64,000 nt of DNA from Cupriavidus cauae (lineage in GTDB: Bacteria > Pseudomonadota > Gammaproteobacteria > Burkholderiales > Burkholderiaceae), in NCBI RefSeq assembly GCF_008632125.1, contig NZ_VWRN01000045.1, positions 248,001-312,000 of the forward strand, written 5' to 3'. Below the pieces are notes generated by a model that saw only the letters and a list, made by a program, of their open reading frames with translations, did no database searches and was not told the origin of the DNA. This document shows positions 53,758 to 64,000 of the stretch, in pieces (the first letter of the stretch is position 1; every line of letters starts with the position of its first letter). Position numbers and translations under genes: made by a program.

Positions 53758-54678
53758 ATGGAACAGGAAACGATCGTCATCACCGATGTCGCGCCACGCG
53801 ATGGCCTGCAGAACCAGGCCGTGGCGATTTCGACCGAGGGAAAACTGGAGCTGGTCCGCCGCCTTGCCGCGGCCGGTGTGCGCAGCGTCGAGGCGACCAG
53901 CTTCGTCTCGCCCCGCGCGGTACCGCAGATGGCCGATGCGGCCGACGTGGTGGCCCGCTTGCGCGGGGAGCTGCCCGATCTGCGCCTGTCGACGCTGGTG
54001 CCGAACCGCAAGGGACTGGAGCGCGCGCATGCCGCTGGCGCGCCGGAGATCGCCGTGGTGCTGTCCGCGACCGAGACCATGAACCTGCGCAACATCAATA
54101 TGGATCTGGCGCAGGCCACCGCGGTCAGCGAAGAGACGCTTGCCCACGCACGCGAGCTCGGCCTGCGCACGCGCGCCTATGTCGCAGTCGCCTTTGTCTG
54201 TCCGTTCGAGGGCGAGGTGCCGCTCTCCACCGTGGTCCGGCTGGCGCAGCGCATGCGCGAGGCCGGTGCGCAGGAGATCGTGATTGCGGACACCATCGGC
54301 GCCGCCGCACCGGCCGGAGTCAAGGCGCGCATTGCCGCGCTGGCCGACACCTTCGAGATCGACCGGCTCGCGGTTCATCTGCACGATACGCGCGGCCTCG
54401 GTGCCGCCAATGCGTGGGCCGCGCTGGAAGCAGGCGTGCGTCGCTTCGACGCCAGCGTCGGCGGCATCGGCGGCTGCCCCTTCGCCCCCGGCGCGGCCGG
54501 CAATCTGGCGACGGAGGACCTGGTGTTGATGGCGGAGCAGAGCGGCTTTGCCACGGGTATCGCGCTGGAGGGCCTGCTCGATGCCGTCGGTTATGCGGAG
54601 TCGCTGCTGGGACGTCCGTTGGGCGGGCGATCCAGCGCATGGCTGCGGCGCCGGTACGGGGCTGAACCGGTGACATGA
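53758..54678 (+). CDS. HMG-CoA lyase-like (DRE-TIM metallolyase) enzyme
   Basis: A 306-residue TIM-barrel lyase. APRDGLQNQ at 12-20 supplies the metal and catalytic residues, VHLHDTRGLG the HxH metal site, and SVGGIGGCPFAPGAAGN the cysteine loop of HMG-CoA lyases. It would split a 3-hydroxy-3-methylacyl-CoA into acetyl-CoA (or an analogue) and a keto acid. Start at 53758 (MEQETIV) is preferred because GGAGG lies eight bases upstream; an ATG at 53740 overlaps the CoA-transferase stop and is the alternative. Together with the CoA-transferase it forms a two-step activation/cleavage route. Confidence 0.93.
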   Translation: MEQETIVITDVAPRDGLQNQAVAISTEGKLELVRRLAAAGVRSVEATSFVSPRAVPQMADAADVVARLRGELPDLRLSTLVPNRKGLERAHAAGAPEIAVVLSATETMNLRNINMDLAQATAVSEETLAHARELGLRTRAYVAVAFVCPFEGEVPLSTVVRLAQRMREAGAQEIVIADTIGAAAPAGVKARIAALADTFEIDRLAVHLHDTRGLGAANAWAALEAGVRRFDASVGGIGGCPFAPGAAGNLATEDLVLMAEQSGFATGIALEGLLDAVGYAESLLGRPLGGRSSAWLRRRYGAEPVT

Positions 54679-54720
54679 GTCCGCCGTCCGGAATCACGCT
54701 ACAGCACCAGCAAGCCCCGA

Positions 54721-54810
54721 CAAGCACAACAAGCAAAACAAGCACAACAAGCACAACAAGCACAACAAGCACAACAAGCACAACAAGCACAACAAGCACA
54801 ACAAGCACAA
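54721..54810. repeat. 9-bp tandem array CAAGCACAA, 10 copies
   Basis: Ten copies, nine perfect and one with a single change, lie between the lyase stop codon and the ribosome binding site of the next Bug gene. The sequence is GC-poor, unlike its surroundings. If translated in frame with the Bug gene it would read as repeated Ser-Thr-Thr, but GGAG directly before ATG 54840 shows that translation starts after it. Confidence 0.93.
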
Positions 54811-54839
54811 CACACAACGAACACAACAGGAGACAACCG

Positions 54840-55808
54840 ATGCTGAACCATCGCTGGATGCGCGCGGCCATGATGAGCCTGGCTTGCCTGGCCGCCGCCG
54901 TGCCTTGGGGCCACGCCGCCGCCAAATGGCCCGACAAACCCGTCACGCTGATCGTGCCCTATGCCCCAGGCGGCGGCACCGATATCGTCAGCCGGCTGGT
55001 GGCGCAGAAGCTGTCGGAGCGCTGGGGCCAGTCGGTGGTGGTCGAGAACCGCCCCGGCGCCAACGGCGTGATCGGCACCGGCCACGTCGCCAAGTCGGCG
55101 CCGGATGGCCACACCTTGCTGATGGTGGTCGGCTCGCACGCGATCAATCCGGTGCTGATGAAGAGCCTGCCGTATGACACCGCCAAGGGCTTCACGCCGA
55201 TCACGCGGCTGGCGGTGTCGCCGATGGTGCTGGTGGTCGCCAAGTCGAGCCCGTACAAGACGCTGAACGACCTGGTGGAGGCCGCGCGCAAGCAACCGCT
55301 CGGCGTGGGTTATTCGGAGGGGCAGACCCGCCTGACCGGCGAGCTGCTGCGCCAGGTCGGCAAGCTGCAGACGATCCCGGTGTCGTACAAGGGCGGGGCG
55401 CAGATCATGGTCGACATCATCGGCGGCCATCTCGCCTCGGGCTTTACCAGCGTGCTGACCGCCTTGCCGCACGTCAACGGCGGCAACCTGCGCGTGATCG
55501 GCGTTGCCGCGGACGAGCGCATGCCGATCTTCCCCGACGCGATGACGTTCAAGGAAGCCGGCCTCGAGGGCGTGCAGTCGCTGAACTGGTATGGCCTGTT
55601 CGGACCCGCCGGCATGCCCGCGGCCACGGTCGAACAGATCCACCGCGACCTGCGCGAGGTCACGGCCGACCCCACGGTCGCCAAGCAGATGCGGGACCAG
55701 GGCGCCGCCATCGTGCTGACCCCGCCGGACGCGTTCCGCGCGTTTATCGGCAGCGAGACGCAGAAGTGGGCCGAAGTGGCACGCCGCGGCGGCATTCGCC
55801 CCGAGTAG
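54840..55808 (+). CDS. Bug/TctC tripartite tricarboxylate transporter receptor
   Basis: A 322-residue periplasmic binding protein with a Sec signal (about 1-26, AAA-KW). Family segments: WPDKPVTLIVPYAPGGGTDI, VVENRPGANGVIGTGHVAKS and ESLKTLNDLVEAARK-like strands. ATG at 54840 with GGAG eight bases upstream. It is part of the CoA-transferase/lyase unit and probably captures that pathway's acid. Confidence 0.93.
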   Translation: MLNHRWMRAAMMSLACLAAAVPWGHAAAKWPDKPVTLIVPYAPGGGTDIVSRLVAQKLSERWGQSVVVENRPGANGVIGTGHVAKSAPDGHTLLMVVGSHAINPVLMKSLPYDTAKGFTPITRLAVSPMVLVVAKSSPYKTLNDLVEAARKQPLGVGYSEGQTRLTGELLRQVGKLQTIPVSYKGGAQIMVDIIGGHLASGFTSVLTALPHVNGGNLRVIGVAADERMPIFPDAMTFKEAGLEGVQSLNWYGLFGPAGMPAATVEQIHRDLREVTADPTVAKQMRDQGAAIVLTPPDAFRAFIGSETQKWAEVARRGGIRPE

Positions 55809-55857
55809 CGCAGCGCGGACGCAACGACCCGCGATATAACGAGCAGGAGGAGACAAG

Positions 55858-58871
<3,014 letters not shown>

Positions 58872-59460
58872 TGTTGCGGCCGCTGTCATCGTCCCAGACC
58901 ATGCCCAGCGCATGGACGTGGCTGCGTGCGGGGCGCGCCAGCGCGACGCGGTCTGCGGCCGGGTGACCGGTGTTATCCAGATGGATCGGCTCGGTCGCAT
59001 TCGGATTGATGCCCATCACGCCTTCGGCCGCCATGTCGACCAGGTTCGGCGCGGTGACCGACCAACTGCGGCTGTTGCGGTCGAAGCGGATCTGCGCCGA
59101 TTCCACCCCGGCGAACGAGCCGACCAGCGGGGAGAGCGCCGCCATCGGCCCGCCCGCGGCGCCGCTGGCAATCGCGGTGATCGCATCACGCTGTGAGGCA
59201 TCGGCGCGTTCGTCGACGATCACGCCGACGGACCAGTTGCCCTTGCCCATTTCCTCCGGCGTCGACCCCAGCACGATAAAGCCGAGCCCATCGAGCGACA
59301 CCTCGCCATATCGGCCCTGCTCGATCTGGAAGCCCATGGCGAAGATGCAGTGCCCCTTGGTGGGCGGCGCGGCCAGCTGTCCGGGCAGGCACGGGCAGAT
59401 GAAGTCGCAGTTGCAGGTCTCGTAATACTGACCCTCGATGTTCCAGTTGGGCGTGGCCAT

Positions 59461-59876
59461 GGTTTGCCTCCTTGCCTTGCGTCCCGGACCGCACTCTCGT
59501 ACCGCGGTGGAGCGGGCGGTACGCGGCGTCTCGGTTTCGCGTGTACCGATTCACTGGAATATAGGTGAGCGGGCGGGGGATGCCGGCGGGGCCGGCAAAG
59601 TCAGTGATTTTTGCCTCGGGATGGCGGGCGAGAGCGGCGGTGCGGGGAAGGTGGCAGTGCGGGGAACGGCGGCAGTGCAGGGAAGGCGCGGGTGCGGGGA
59701 GGCGCGGAGCGGGGAGGGGAGGCGGAGAACGGGGAACGGAGAACGGAGAACGGAGAACGGGGAAGGGGGAGCGGGGAAGGGGGAGGGGGGAGATGGGGCG
59801 CCGGTGCCGCCGGCGGGGCGGCGGCACCGGGATCATGCAGGCGTCGGCGAGACGCCCGGCGAAGCTGCGCTGCGGC
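59461..59876. repeat. 416-base gap with purine-rich tandem repeats
   Basis: From about 59640 to 59795 the + strand is almost purely G/A/C in imperfect repeats: GTGCGGGGAAGG-type units, then GAGAACG 7-mers (best at 59725-59762) and GGGGAAGGG units. No intact gene is visible. The first 130 bases must hold the promoter of the DUF1326-DUF2182 pair, but I cannot pick out a -35/-10. Confidence 0.7.
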
Positions 59877-60848
59877 TTATTCCACCGTTGCGCCGGACTC
59901 CTGCACGATGGTCTTCCACTTCTTGTAGTCGGACTGGACCAGATCGGCGAACTGCTTCTGCGACATCAGCTTCGGCTCGGCGCCCTGCTCGTGAATCGCC
60001 TGGATCATCGCCGGCGTGGCGAGCTGCTTGTTCACTTCGGCAGCCAGCTTGTCGACCACCTCGCGCGGCGTTTTCGCCGGCGCGAAGATGCCGTACCACG
60101 TGCTGACGTCGACCTGCTTGTAGCCGCTTTCGGCCAGCGTGGGCACATCCGGCAGCGAGGTGCTGCGCGTGGCCGAGGTCACGGCCAGCGCGCGCAGCTT
60201 GCCCGCCTTGATCTGCGCCATGGCCGACGGCACCGAGGCCACCATCAGGTCCACGTTGCCGGCGATGGCGTCCATCATCGCGGCGTTCGAGCCCTTGTAC
60301 GGCACGTGCAGCAGCTTGATGCCCGCGGCCTGGCTGAAGATCTCCGCGGCCAGATGAATGGTCGTGCCATTGCCGGGCGAGCCGTACTTGATCGAGCCGG
60401 GCGCGCGCTTGGCGGCGGCCACCACGTCGGCGATGTTCTTGAACGGCGAATTGGCCGGCGCGACGATCATGATCGGTGTGTAGGCGACATGCGTCACCGC
60501 GACCAGGTCCTTGCTCGGGTCGTACTTGACCGTCTTGTACAGCCACGGGGCCACGACGAGGTTGTCCTTCTGGCCCATCACCAGCTCGTAGCCGCTCGGC
60601 GCCGCGCGCACGACCTCGGCAATGCCGATGGTGCCGCCGGCGCCCGGGCGATTGTCCGGCACCACGGTCCATTTGGCGCTCTGGGTCAGCTGATTGGCGA
60701 CGAGGCGGGAGAGGATATCGGTGCCGCCGCCCGGAGGGAACGGAATCACCAGTCGGATCGGCTTGGCAGGCCAGGCCGTGTCGGCCTGCACCGGGGCGAC
60801 GGCGGCCATGCCGCAGGCCGCCAGAAGGGCGAGCAACGCCTTCTTCAT
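59877..60848 (-). CDS. Bug/TctC tripartite tricarboxylate transporter receptor
   Basis: A 323-residue binding protein with a Sec signal (about 1-22, VQAD). Segments: WPAKPIRLVIPFPPGGGTDI, VPDNRPGAGGTIGIAEVVRA and VPYKGSNAAMMDAIAGNVDL. AGGAGA precedes the ATG at 60848. It has no partner enzyme nearby; ligand unknown. Confidence 0.94.
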   Translation of the reverse strand: MKKALLALLAACGMAAVAPVQADTAWPAKPIRLVIPFPPGGGTDILSRLVANQLTQSAKWTVVPDNRPGAGGTIGIAEVVRAAPSGYELVMGQKDNLVVAPWLYKTVKYDPSKDLVAVTHVAYTPIMIVAPANSPFKNIADVVAAAKRAPGSIKYGSPGNGTTIHLAAEIFSQAAGIKLLHVPYKGSNAAMMDAIAGNVDLMVASVPSAMAQIKAGKLRALAVTSATRSTSLPDVPTLAESGYKQVDVSTWYGIFAPAKTPREVVDKLAAEVNKQLATPAMIQAIHEQGAEPKLMSQKQFADLVQSDYKKWKTIVQESGATVE

Positions 60849-61307
60849 CGTCTGTCTCCTTGTTTGGGATGTCCCGAACCAGTCGTGTTGCTGGCTTGTC
60901 GCGGCCGGATGGCGCCGGTCCCGCTGGGCTGGAGCAAGTCTAGAGGGCGGGAGTGGAGCGGGCGAAGTCATATTTTCAGAGACCAGATATGCGTTTTAAA
61001 AATAGCGGAGGTTACCACTAACGGCGGTAGGAGGGAGATGGATGGGTCTAAGGGAGGGCCATCGCGGGCGCTGAAGGAGGTAGGGAACGGGCAGCCGCAA
61101 TCGCCCGAAGCGCCCGGCGCATGCAGGGCTTCGCCGCGCGTCCTAAACGGATCAGCTGGACGCCTGGCAGGACCGGGCATTGGAGGCGGCGTGCCTGGAT
61201 GACGTATTTCGCGCCTGAACCGCGCAAATGAGGCGCGAGAACGCGTAGGGCCGAGACTGGCCGCAGGGCGATGCCCTTCCTTCAGCCTCGGCCGCGTCGG
61301 CGGAGAT
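60849..61307. other. 459-base gap, promoter side of a Bug gene and 3' side of the metallo-hydrolase gene
   Basis: No gene is convincing. An imperfect dyad CATAT-13-ATATG at 60969-60991 lies in an AT-rich patch about 120 bases upstream of the Bug start and could be a regulator site. A nested hairpin near 61249-61293 is listed separately. A 54-codon frame at 61038-61202 is discussed among the rejected items. Confidence 0.5.
61249..61293 (-). terminator. Nested hairpin after the metallo-beta-lactamase-fold gene
   Basis: Outer arms GGCCGAGACTG (61249-61259) and CAGCCTCGGCC (61283-61293) pair with one mismatch and enclose a second hairpin AGGGC-GAT-GCCCT (61265-61277). It lies 15 bases beyond the stop codon of the gene at 61308. 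There is no U-run, so a terminator or mRNA-stabilising role is inferred. Confidence 0.5.
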
Positions 61308-62207
61308 TCAGAAATCCACTTTCTGCCCGGGCTCCGGCACGATGACGCGGGTCGCATCCGTGGCGCCCAGCGCCGCGGTGAACTCCGCCGGCGTGCCGCG
61401 CAGCATGGGGCTGGTCAGATAGTGGATCGGGATCGCATACCGGGGGCGGATCATCTCGCGCACGGCGATCGCCGCCTCGCGCGGCCCCATGGTGAAATGC
61501 CCGCCAATGGGGATCAGCACCAGGTCCGGTTTGTAGAGCTCCGCCACCAGCCGCATGTCGGCGAACAGGCCGGTATCGCCCATGTGCCAGATGCGAAAGC
61601 CGTTCTCCATCTCGATGATGTAGCCCACCGGCTCGCCGCCGTAGTGGACCTCGTCCTTGCCCGAGCTCGGGTTCTTCCAGACCAGCTCGGAAGAGTGCTC
61701 GGCATGCACGGCGGTGATCTTCGGACCGTTGGCACCGAAGGGCGTGACCGTACCGCTCTTGCCGAAGCGCTGCGACAGGTTGGCCGGCACCATGCCGAGG
61801 CTGACGAGCGTCTGCCCCATGCCGCCACCGTTGTAGATCGGTGCGTTATGCATCTTCGCCAGCGCCGGCGCATCGCCCAGGTGGTCGCCATGGGCATGCG
61901 TGACCAGGATCAGATCGACCTTGCCGAGCGTCTGCAGCTGCTTGAATGGGGCGGGCGTCTTGGGGTTCCCCGTCAGCCAGGGATCGATCACGATGACCTT
62001 GCCGCCGGGCGTCGTGATGCGCGTGGCGGCCTGGCCCAGCCACAGGACCTCGGTTTTGCCTGCGGCAGTCTGGCCCGCGGCGGACGGCAGGAGGGCCGGT
62101 GTGGAGGCGGACGTCGCGGTGGGGGCGGTCGGGCCTGTAGGCGCGGTGGCGCATGCACCGAGCAACGTCAGCAGGGCGGCGAGCAGAAGGGGGCGCGCTT
62201 GTGGCAT
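61308..62207 (-). CDS. Metallo-beta-lactamase-fold lipoprotein, UlaG/RomA-like
   Basis: A 299-residue hydrolase. An N-terminal lipobox (LLGAC, Cys19) and a threonine/proline-rich linker precede the catalytic domain. The zinc motif HxHxDH is at 104-109 (THAHGDH); further ligands are expected at HAEH and in the MGDTGLF segment. The fold is like UlaG lactonase and related YfhI-type hydrolases. GGAGGA stands before the ATG at 62207. It is not part of the phn locus, so it is unlikely to be PhnP despite the shared fold. Confidence 0.9.
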   Translation of the reverse strand: MPQARPLLLAALLTLLGACATAPTGPTAPTATSASTPALLPSAAGQTAAGKTEVLWLGQAATRITTPGGKVIVIDPWLTGNPKTPAPFKQLQTLGKVDLILVTHAHGDHLGDAPALAKMHNAPIYNGGGMGQTLVSLGMVPANLSQRFGKSGTVTPFGANGPKITAVHAEHSSELVWKNPSSGKDEVHYGGEPVGYIIEMENGFRIWHMGDTGLFADMRLVAELYKPDLVLIPIGGHFTMGPREAAIAVREMIRPRYAIPIHYLTSPMLRGTPAEFTAALGATDATRVIVPEPGQKVDF

Positions 62208-62570
62208 GGCTTCCTCCGGGCGTTGTGGGCGAGGACGACGTGGGCGCAGGCGTGATGCGAACCAAAGCGACTGCCAAGCGGCAGTATTGGTACGCGCCAT
62301 GGCGGTGTCAACCTGACGGGGATTGGCTCGTCTTCTCCGCCCGGCCAGCGCGCCCGCTCGGTACATCGATGATCTCCGTATCCTCCAAGGTCCCGAATAG
62401 CGCCACCAACGAAATATCAAAATATTTGAATAAAAAGACCAAACCAACGTACTTCTTCAGGCTCGGCGGACCTCTATAGTTCGGCACATGGACAACGCGA
62501 CGGCGCAACAAACCCAAGCGCGGCAGCGTCCGGATCGATTCAAATCTGCTGACTAATAAAGGAGAAAGCC
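62208..62570. promoter_or_regulatory. AT-rich upstream region of the GAR-repeat gene
   Basis: This 363-base gap includes an AT-rich patch with the inverted repeat TCAAA-ATA-TTTGA (62417-62429) and a good -10, TATAGT (62475-62480), about 90 bases upstream of the GAR-repeat start; the -35 (CTTCTT at 17 bases) is poor, which may mean activator dependence. The rest shows nothing I can name. Confidence 0.45.
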
Positions 62571-62954
62571 ATGCCCAAGAACGCGACCCTGAAGATCGCC
62601 TCCGCTCTGCTGCTGTCGCTCGCCGGTGCCGGGATCGCGCAGGCCGCGACGGTCCCCGCGGACAAGTACGGCTACGAGTTCCGCACGCCGCAGACGTTCA
62701 CCGATGGTGCCCGCACCTTCGACGTGCATAGCGATGGCGCCCGCGGCTTCGACCCGTACACGCAGGGCGCCCGCAAGGCCGACCCCTATGTCGACGGCGC
62801 GCGCAAGGTTGCCGGCCTGGATCGCGTGGGCGTCTCGGCCACGCCCGGTCGGGCCGCCGATGCGTACACGGACGGCGCCCGCGGCTTCGATGCCTTCAGC
62901 GAAGGCGCGCGCGGCTTCAATCCCTACCTCGACGGCGCCCGGGCCCAGGCCTGA
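62571..62954 (+). CDS. Secreted GAR-repeat protein of unknown function
   Basis: A 127-residue protein with a Sec signal (about 1-25, AQAA). The mature part is almost entirely a repeat: seven GAR tripeptides at residues 46, 56, 66, 76, 102, 112 and 122, spaced exactly ten residues apart apart from one 26-residue interval. The unit is roughly [FY]xDGARGFDP. GGAGAAAG precedes the ATG. I do not recognise a family; the regular arginine/aspartate pattern suggests an extracytoplasmic structural or binding role, which is inference. Confidence 0.8.
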   Translation: MPKNATLKIASALLLSLAGAGIAQAATVPADKYGYEFRTPQTFTDGARTFDVHSDGARGFDPYTQGARKADPYVDGARKVAGLDRVGVSATPGRAADAYTDGARGFDAFSEGARGFNPYLDGARAQA

Positions 62955-63097
62955 TGCCGGGCGGCGCGACCGGGTACACGGCGGCGCGCCGCACTCGCTG
63001 TCCGCAGGGGGCAGGAGCGGATATTGGTGAAGGTGGCGGCGAAGTAGTGGCGAGGTGGTGTCCATGTGGCCGGCGAGGTGGCGGCGAAGCAGGCCGC

Positions 63098-64000
63098 TCA
63101 GCCGCGCCCCATCAGCCGCCGGCCGCTGCCCACCGTCAGCGCCGCCAACACCAGCAGCACCGCGCCGCCGATCAAGGTCGCAGCGATGGAGATGCGGTCC
63201 AGCAGCATGCCGCCGAACGCGGCGCCCAGCATGATCGCCAGCTGGATCGCCGCCACCATCAGGCCGCCGCCGCTCTCGGGCTCGTCCTCGATGCCGCGGG
63301 ACAGCCAGGTCGACCAGCAGACCGGGATCGCGGCGTTCAGCGCGCCCCATGCCACCATCGCGACAGCAACCGCCCAGAAGCTGTGCCCGAACGCCAGCAT
63401 GGCGACGGTCGCGGCCGCCAGCGCCAAGGGCAGCCCCATCAGCAGCCGATACAGCGAGCGGCCCACCCACGCCGAGGCGTAGTACGTCCCGATAAAGCCC
63501 GCGACGCCGAGCCCCAGCAACAGCAGCGACAGCTCTGGCACGGTGACCTGCGTGTAGCGCTCCAGGAACGGCCGGAAGTAGGTGAAGGCCGCGAAGGCCC
63601 CGCCGAACGTCAGCATCACGGCGACCATCGCGATGGCGACATGCGGGCGCCCGAGCAGTCGGAAGACCTTGCCGACCGGATTGGTGGCCCGCGGCGGCAT
63701 CGACGGCAGGCTGAACCATTGCCAGAGCAGATTGGCGAGCACGAACGGCACCAGTACCCAGAACACGCCGCGCCAGCCGATGATGCCGCCCAGGTAGCTG
63801 CCGATCGGTGCGGCAAACGCCGTGGCCATCCCATTGCCGGTGTACATGATGCCGAGCGCCTTGGGTACGTCGGCGGCTGGCACCAGCCGCATGATGGTCG
63901 CGGTCGCCAGGGCCCAGAAGCCGCCGATGGTGATGCCCAGCAGCCCGCGCGCCACCATCAGCACCGCGAAGTTCGGCGCGATTGCGATCAGCACCAGCGA
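63098..64000 (-). CDS. MFS transporter (partial, 5' end outside window)
   Basis: At least 300 residues of a major facilitator protein are visible: eight or nine hydrophobic segments, LGITIGGFWALATATIMRLV, the motif GWRGVFWVLVPFVLANLLW and TYYASAWVGRSLYRLL. It belongs to the DHA1-type drug/sugar efflux group (sugar efflux or arabinose-polymer type). The gene runs off the right edge, so start and full length are unknown. The stop codon is at 63098. Confidence 0.88.
   Translation of the reverse strand, partial: SLVLIAIAPNFAVLMVARGLLGITIGGFWALATATIMRLVPAADVPKALGIMYTGNGMATAFAAPIGSYLGGIIGWRGVFWVLVPFVLANLLWQWFSLPSMPPRATNPVGKVFRLLGRPHVAIAMVAVMLTFGGAFAAFTYFRPFLERYTQVTVPELSLLLLGLGVAGFIGTYYASAWVGRSLYRLLMGLPLALAAATVAMLAFGHSFWAVAVAMVAWGALNAAIPVCWSTWLSRGIEDEPESGGGLMVAAIQLAIMLGAAFGGMLLDRISIAATLIGGAVLLVLAALTVGSGRRLMGRG

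Noticed and set aside
54675..54839. N-terminal extension of the Bug protein with Ser-Thr-Thr repeats
   Set aside because: The frame is open by chance through the 9-bp array; GGAG eight bases before ATG 54840 and a normal signal peptide there show the true start.
61038..61202. 54-codon frame after a strong GGAGGGAG sequence
   Set aside because: The Shine-Dalgarno is too close to the ATG, codon usage is unconvincing, and the peptide has no recognisable feature.
61308..62207. Metallo-beta-lactamase-fold protein as the missing PhnP
   Set aside because: It is a lipoprotein exported from the cytoplasm, lies 48 kb from the phn genes, and resembles UlaG-type hydrolases. PhnP acts in the cytoplasm.

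Overview
This window is GC-rich betaproteobacterial chromosome, most likely Burkholderiales of the Cupriavidus/Ralstonia type. The case rests on five Bug/TctC tripartite-tricarboxylate receptors, three Tat-exported non-haemolytic phospholipases C, a CaiB/HMG-CoA-lyase-type operon under a sigma-54 activator, several LysR regulators beside small catabolic genes, and a complete C-P lyase locus. I saw no rRNA, tRNA, CRISPR array, transposase or integrase. The gene content looks chromosomal and metabolic rather than mobile.

Layout. 1-1.3 kb: the end of one acyl-CoA dehydrogenase and a second complete one. 1.4-12.8 kb: phosphonate locus, made of phnGHIJKLM (-), phnF, a DUF1045 2H phosphoesterase and phnN (+), and phnCDE (-), with GntR/HutC-type operators beside phnG and upstream of the DUF1045 gene. 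13-15.5 kb: a tiny lipoprotein followed by phospholipase C 1. 15.7-18.3 kb: a serine hydrolase lipoprotein, a coding remnant and a GFA-family protein. 18.6-24.6 kb: a lipid-type cluster matching E. coli ynbA, ynbC, ynbD and ynbB, with an added PlsC acyltransferase and a small membrane protein. 24.7-28.4 kb: a DUF2182 gene with a frameshift, DUF899, a TPR/winged-helix regulator and a beta-propeller protein. 28.3-35.3 kb: LysR/HAD/class II aldolase, LysR/SDR, a royal-jelly-type protein, a GST and RidA. 35.3-35.5 kb: a probable short terminated RNA with a promoter resembling that of ridA. 35.6-39.2 kb: a Bug receptor, an amidase and a LysR regulator. 39.4-42.5 kb: DUF4142, cupredoxin, ECF sigma factor and FAD/Rieske oxidoreductase. 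42.6-45.3 kb: a Bug receptor and a PAS-PAS-GGDEF protein. 45.4-50.2 kb: divergent phospholipases C 2 and 3, the latter preceded by a second tiny lipoprotein. 50.4-56.8 kb: a PrpR-like sigma-54 activator diverging from CoA-transferase, HMG-CoA lyase-like and two Bug genes, with an upstream activating site and a -24/-12 promoter visible. 56.8-64 kb: prolyl iminopeptidase, DUF1326/DUF2182, a Bug receptor, a metallo-beta-lactamase-fold lipoprotein, a secreted GAR-repeat protein and the 3' part of an MFS transporter.

How the genes work together. Phosphonate import and cleavage lies back-to-back with a phospholipase C cassette, and two more phospholipases follow later, so phosphorus scavenging is the main theme. 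The ynb-like cluster has the parts for making a CDP-activated lipid, transferring it to an alcohol, acylating it and dephosphorylating it. The rest is mostly acquisition and breakdown of organic acids.

A recurring oddity is that many gene boundaries carry a different short tandem array (units of 6-13 bp, 2-12 copies). Several run into stop codons, and related low-complexity tracts sit at the ends of some proteins.
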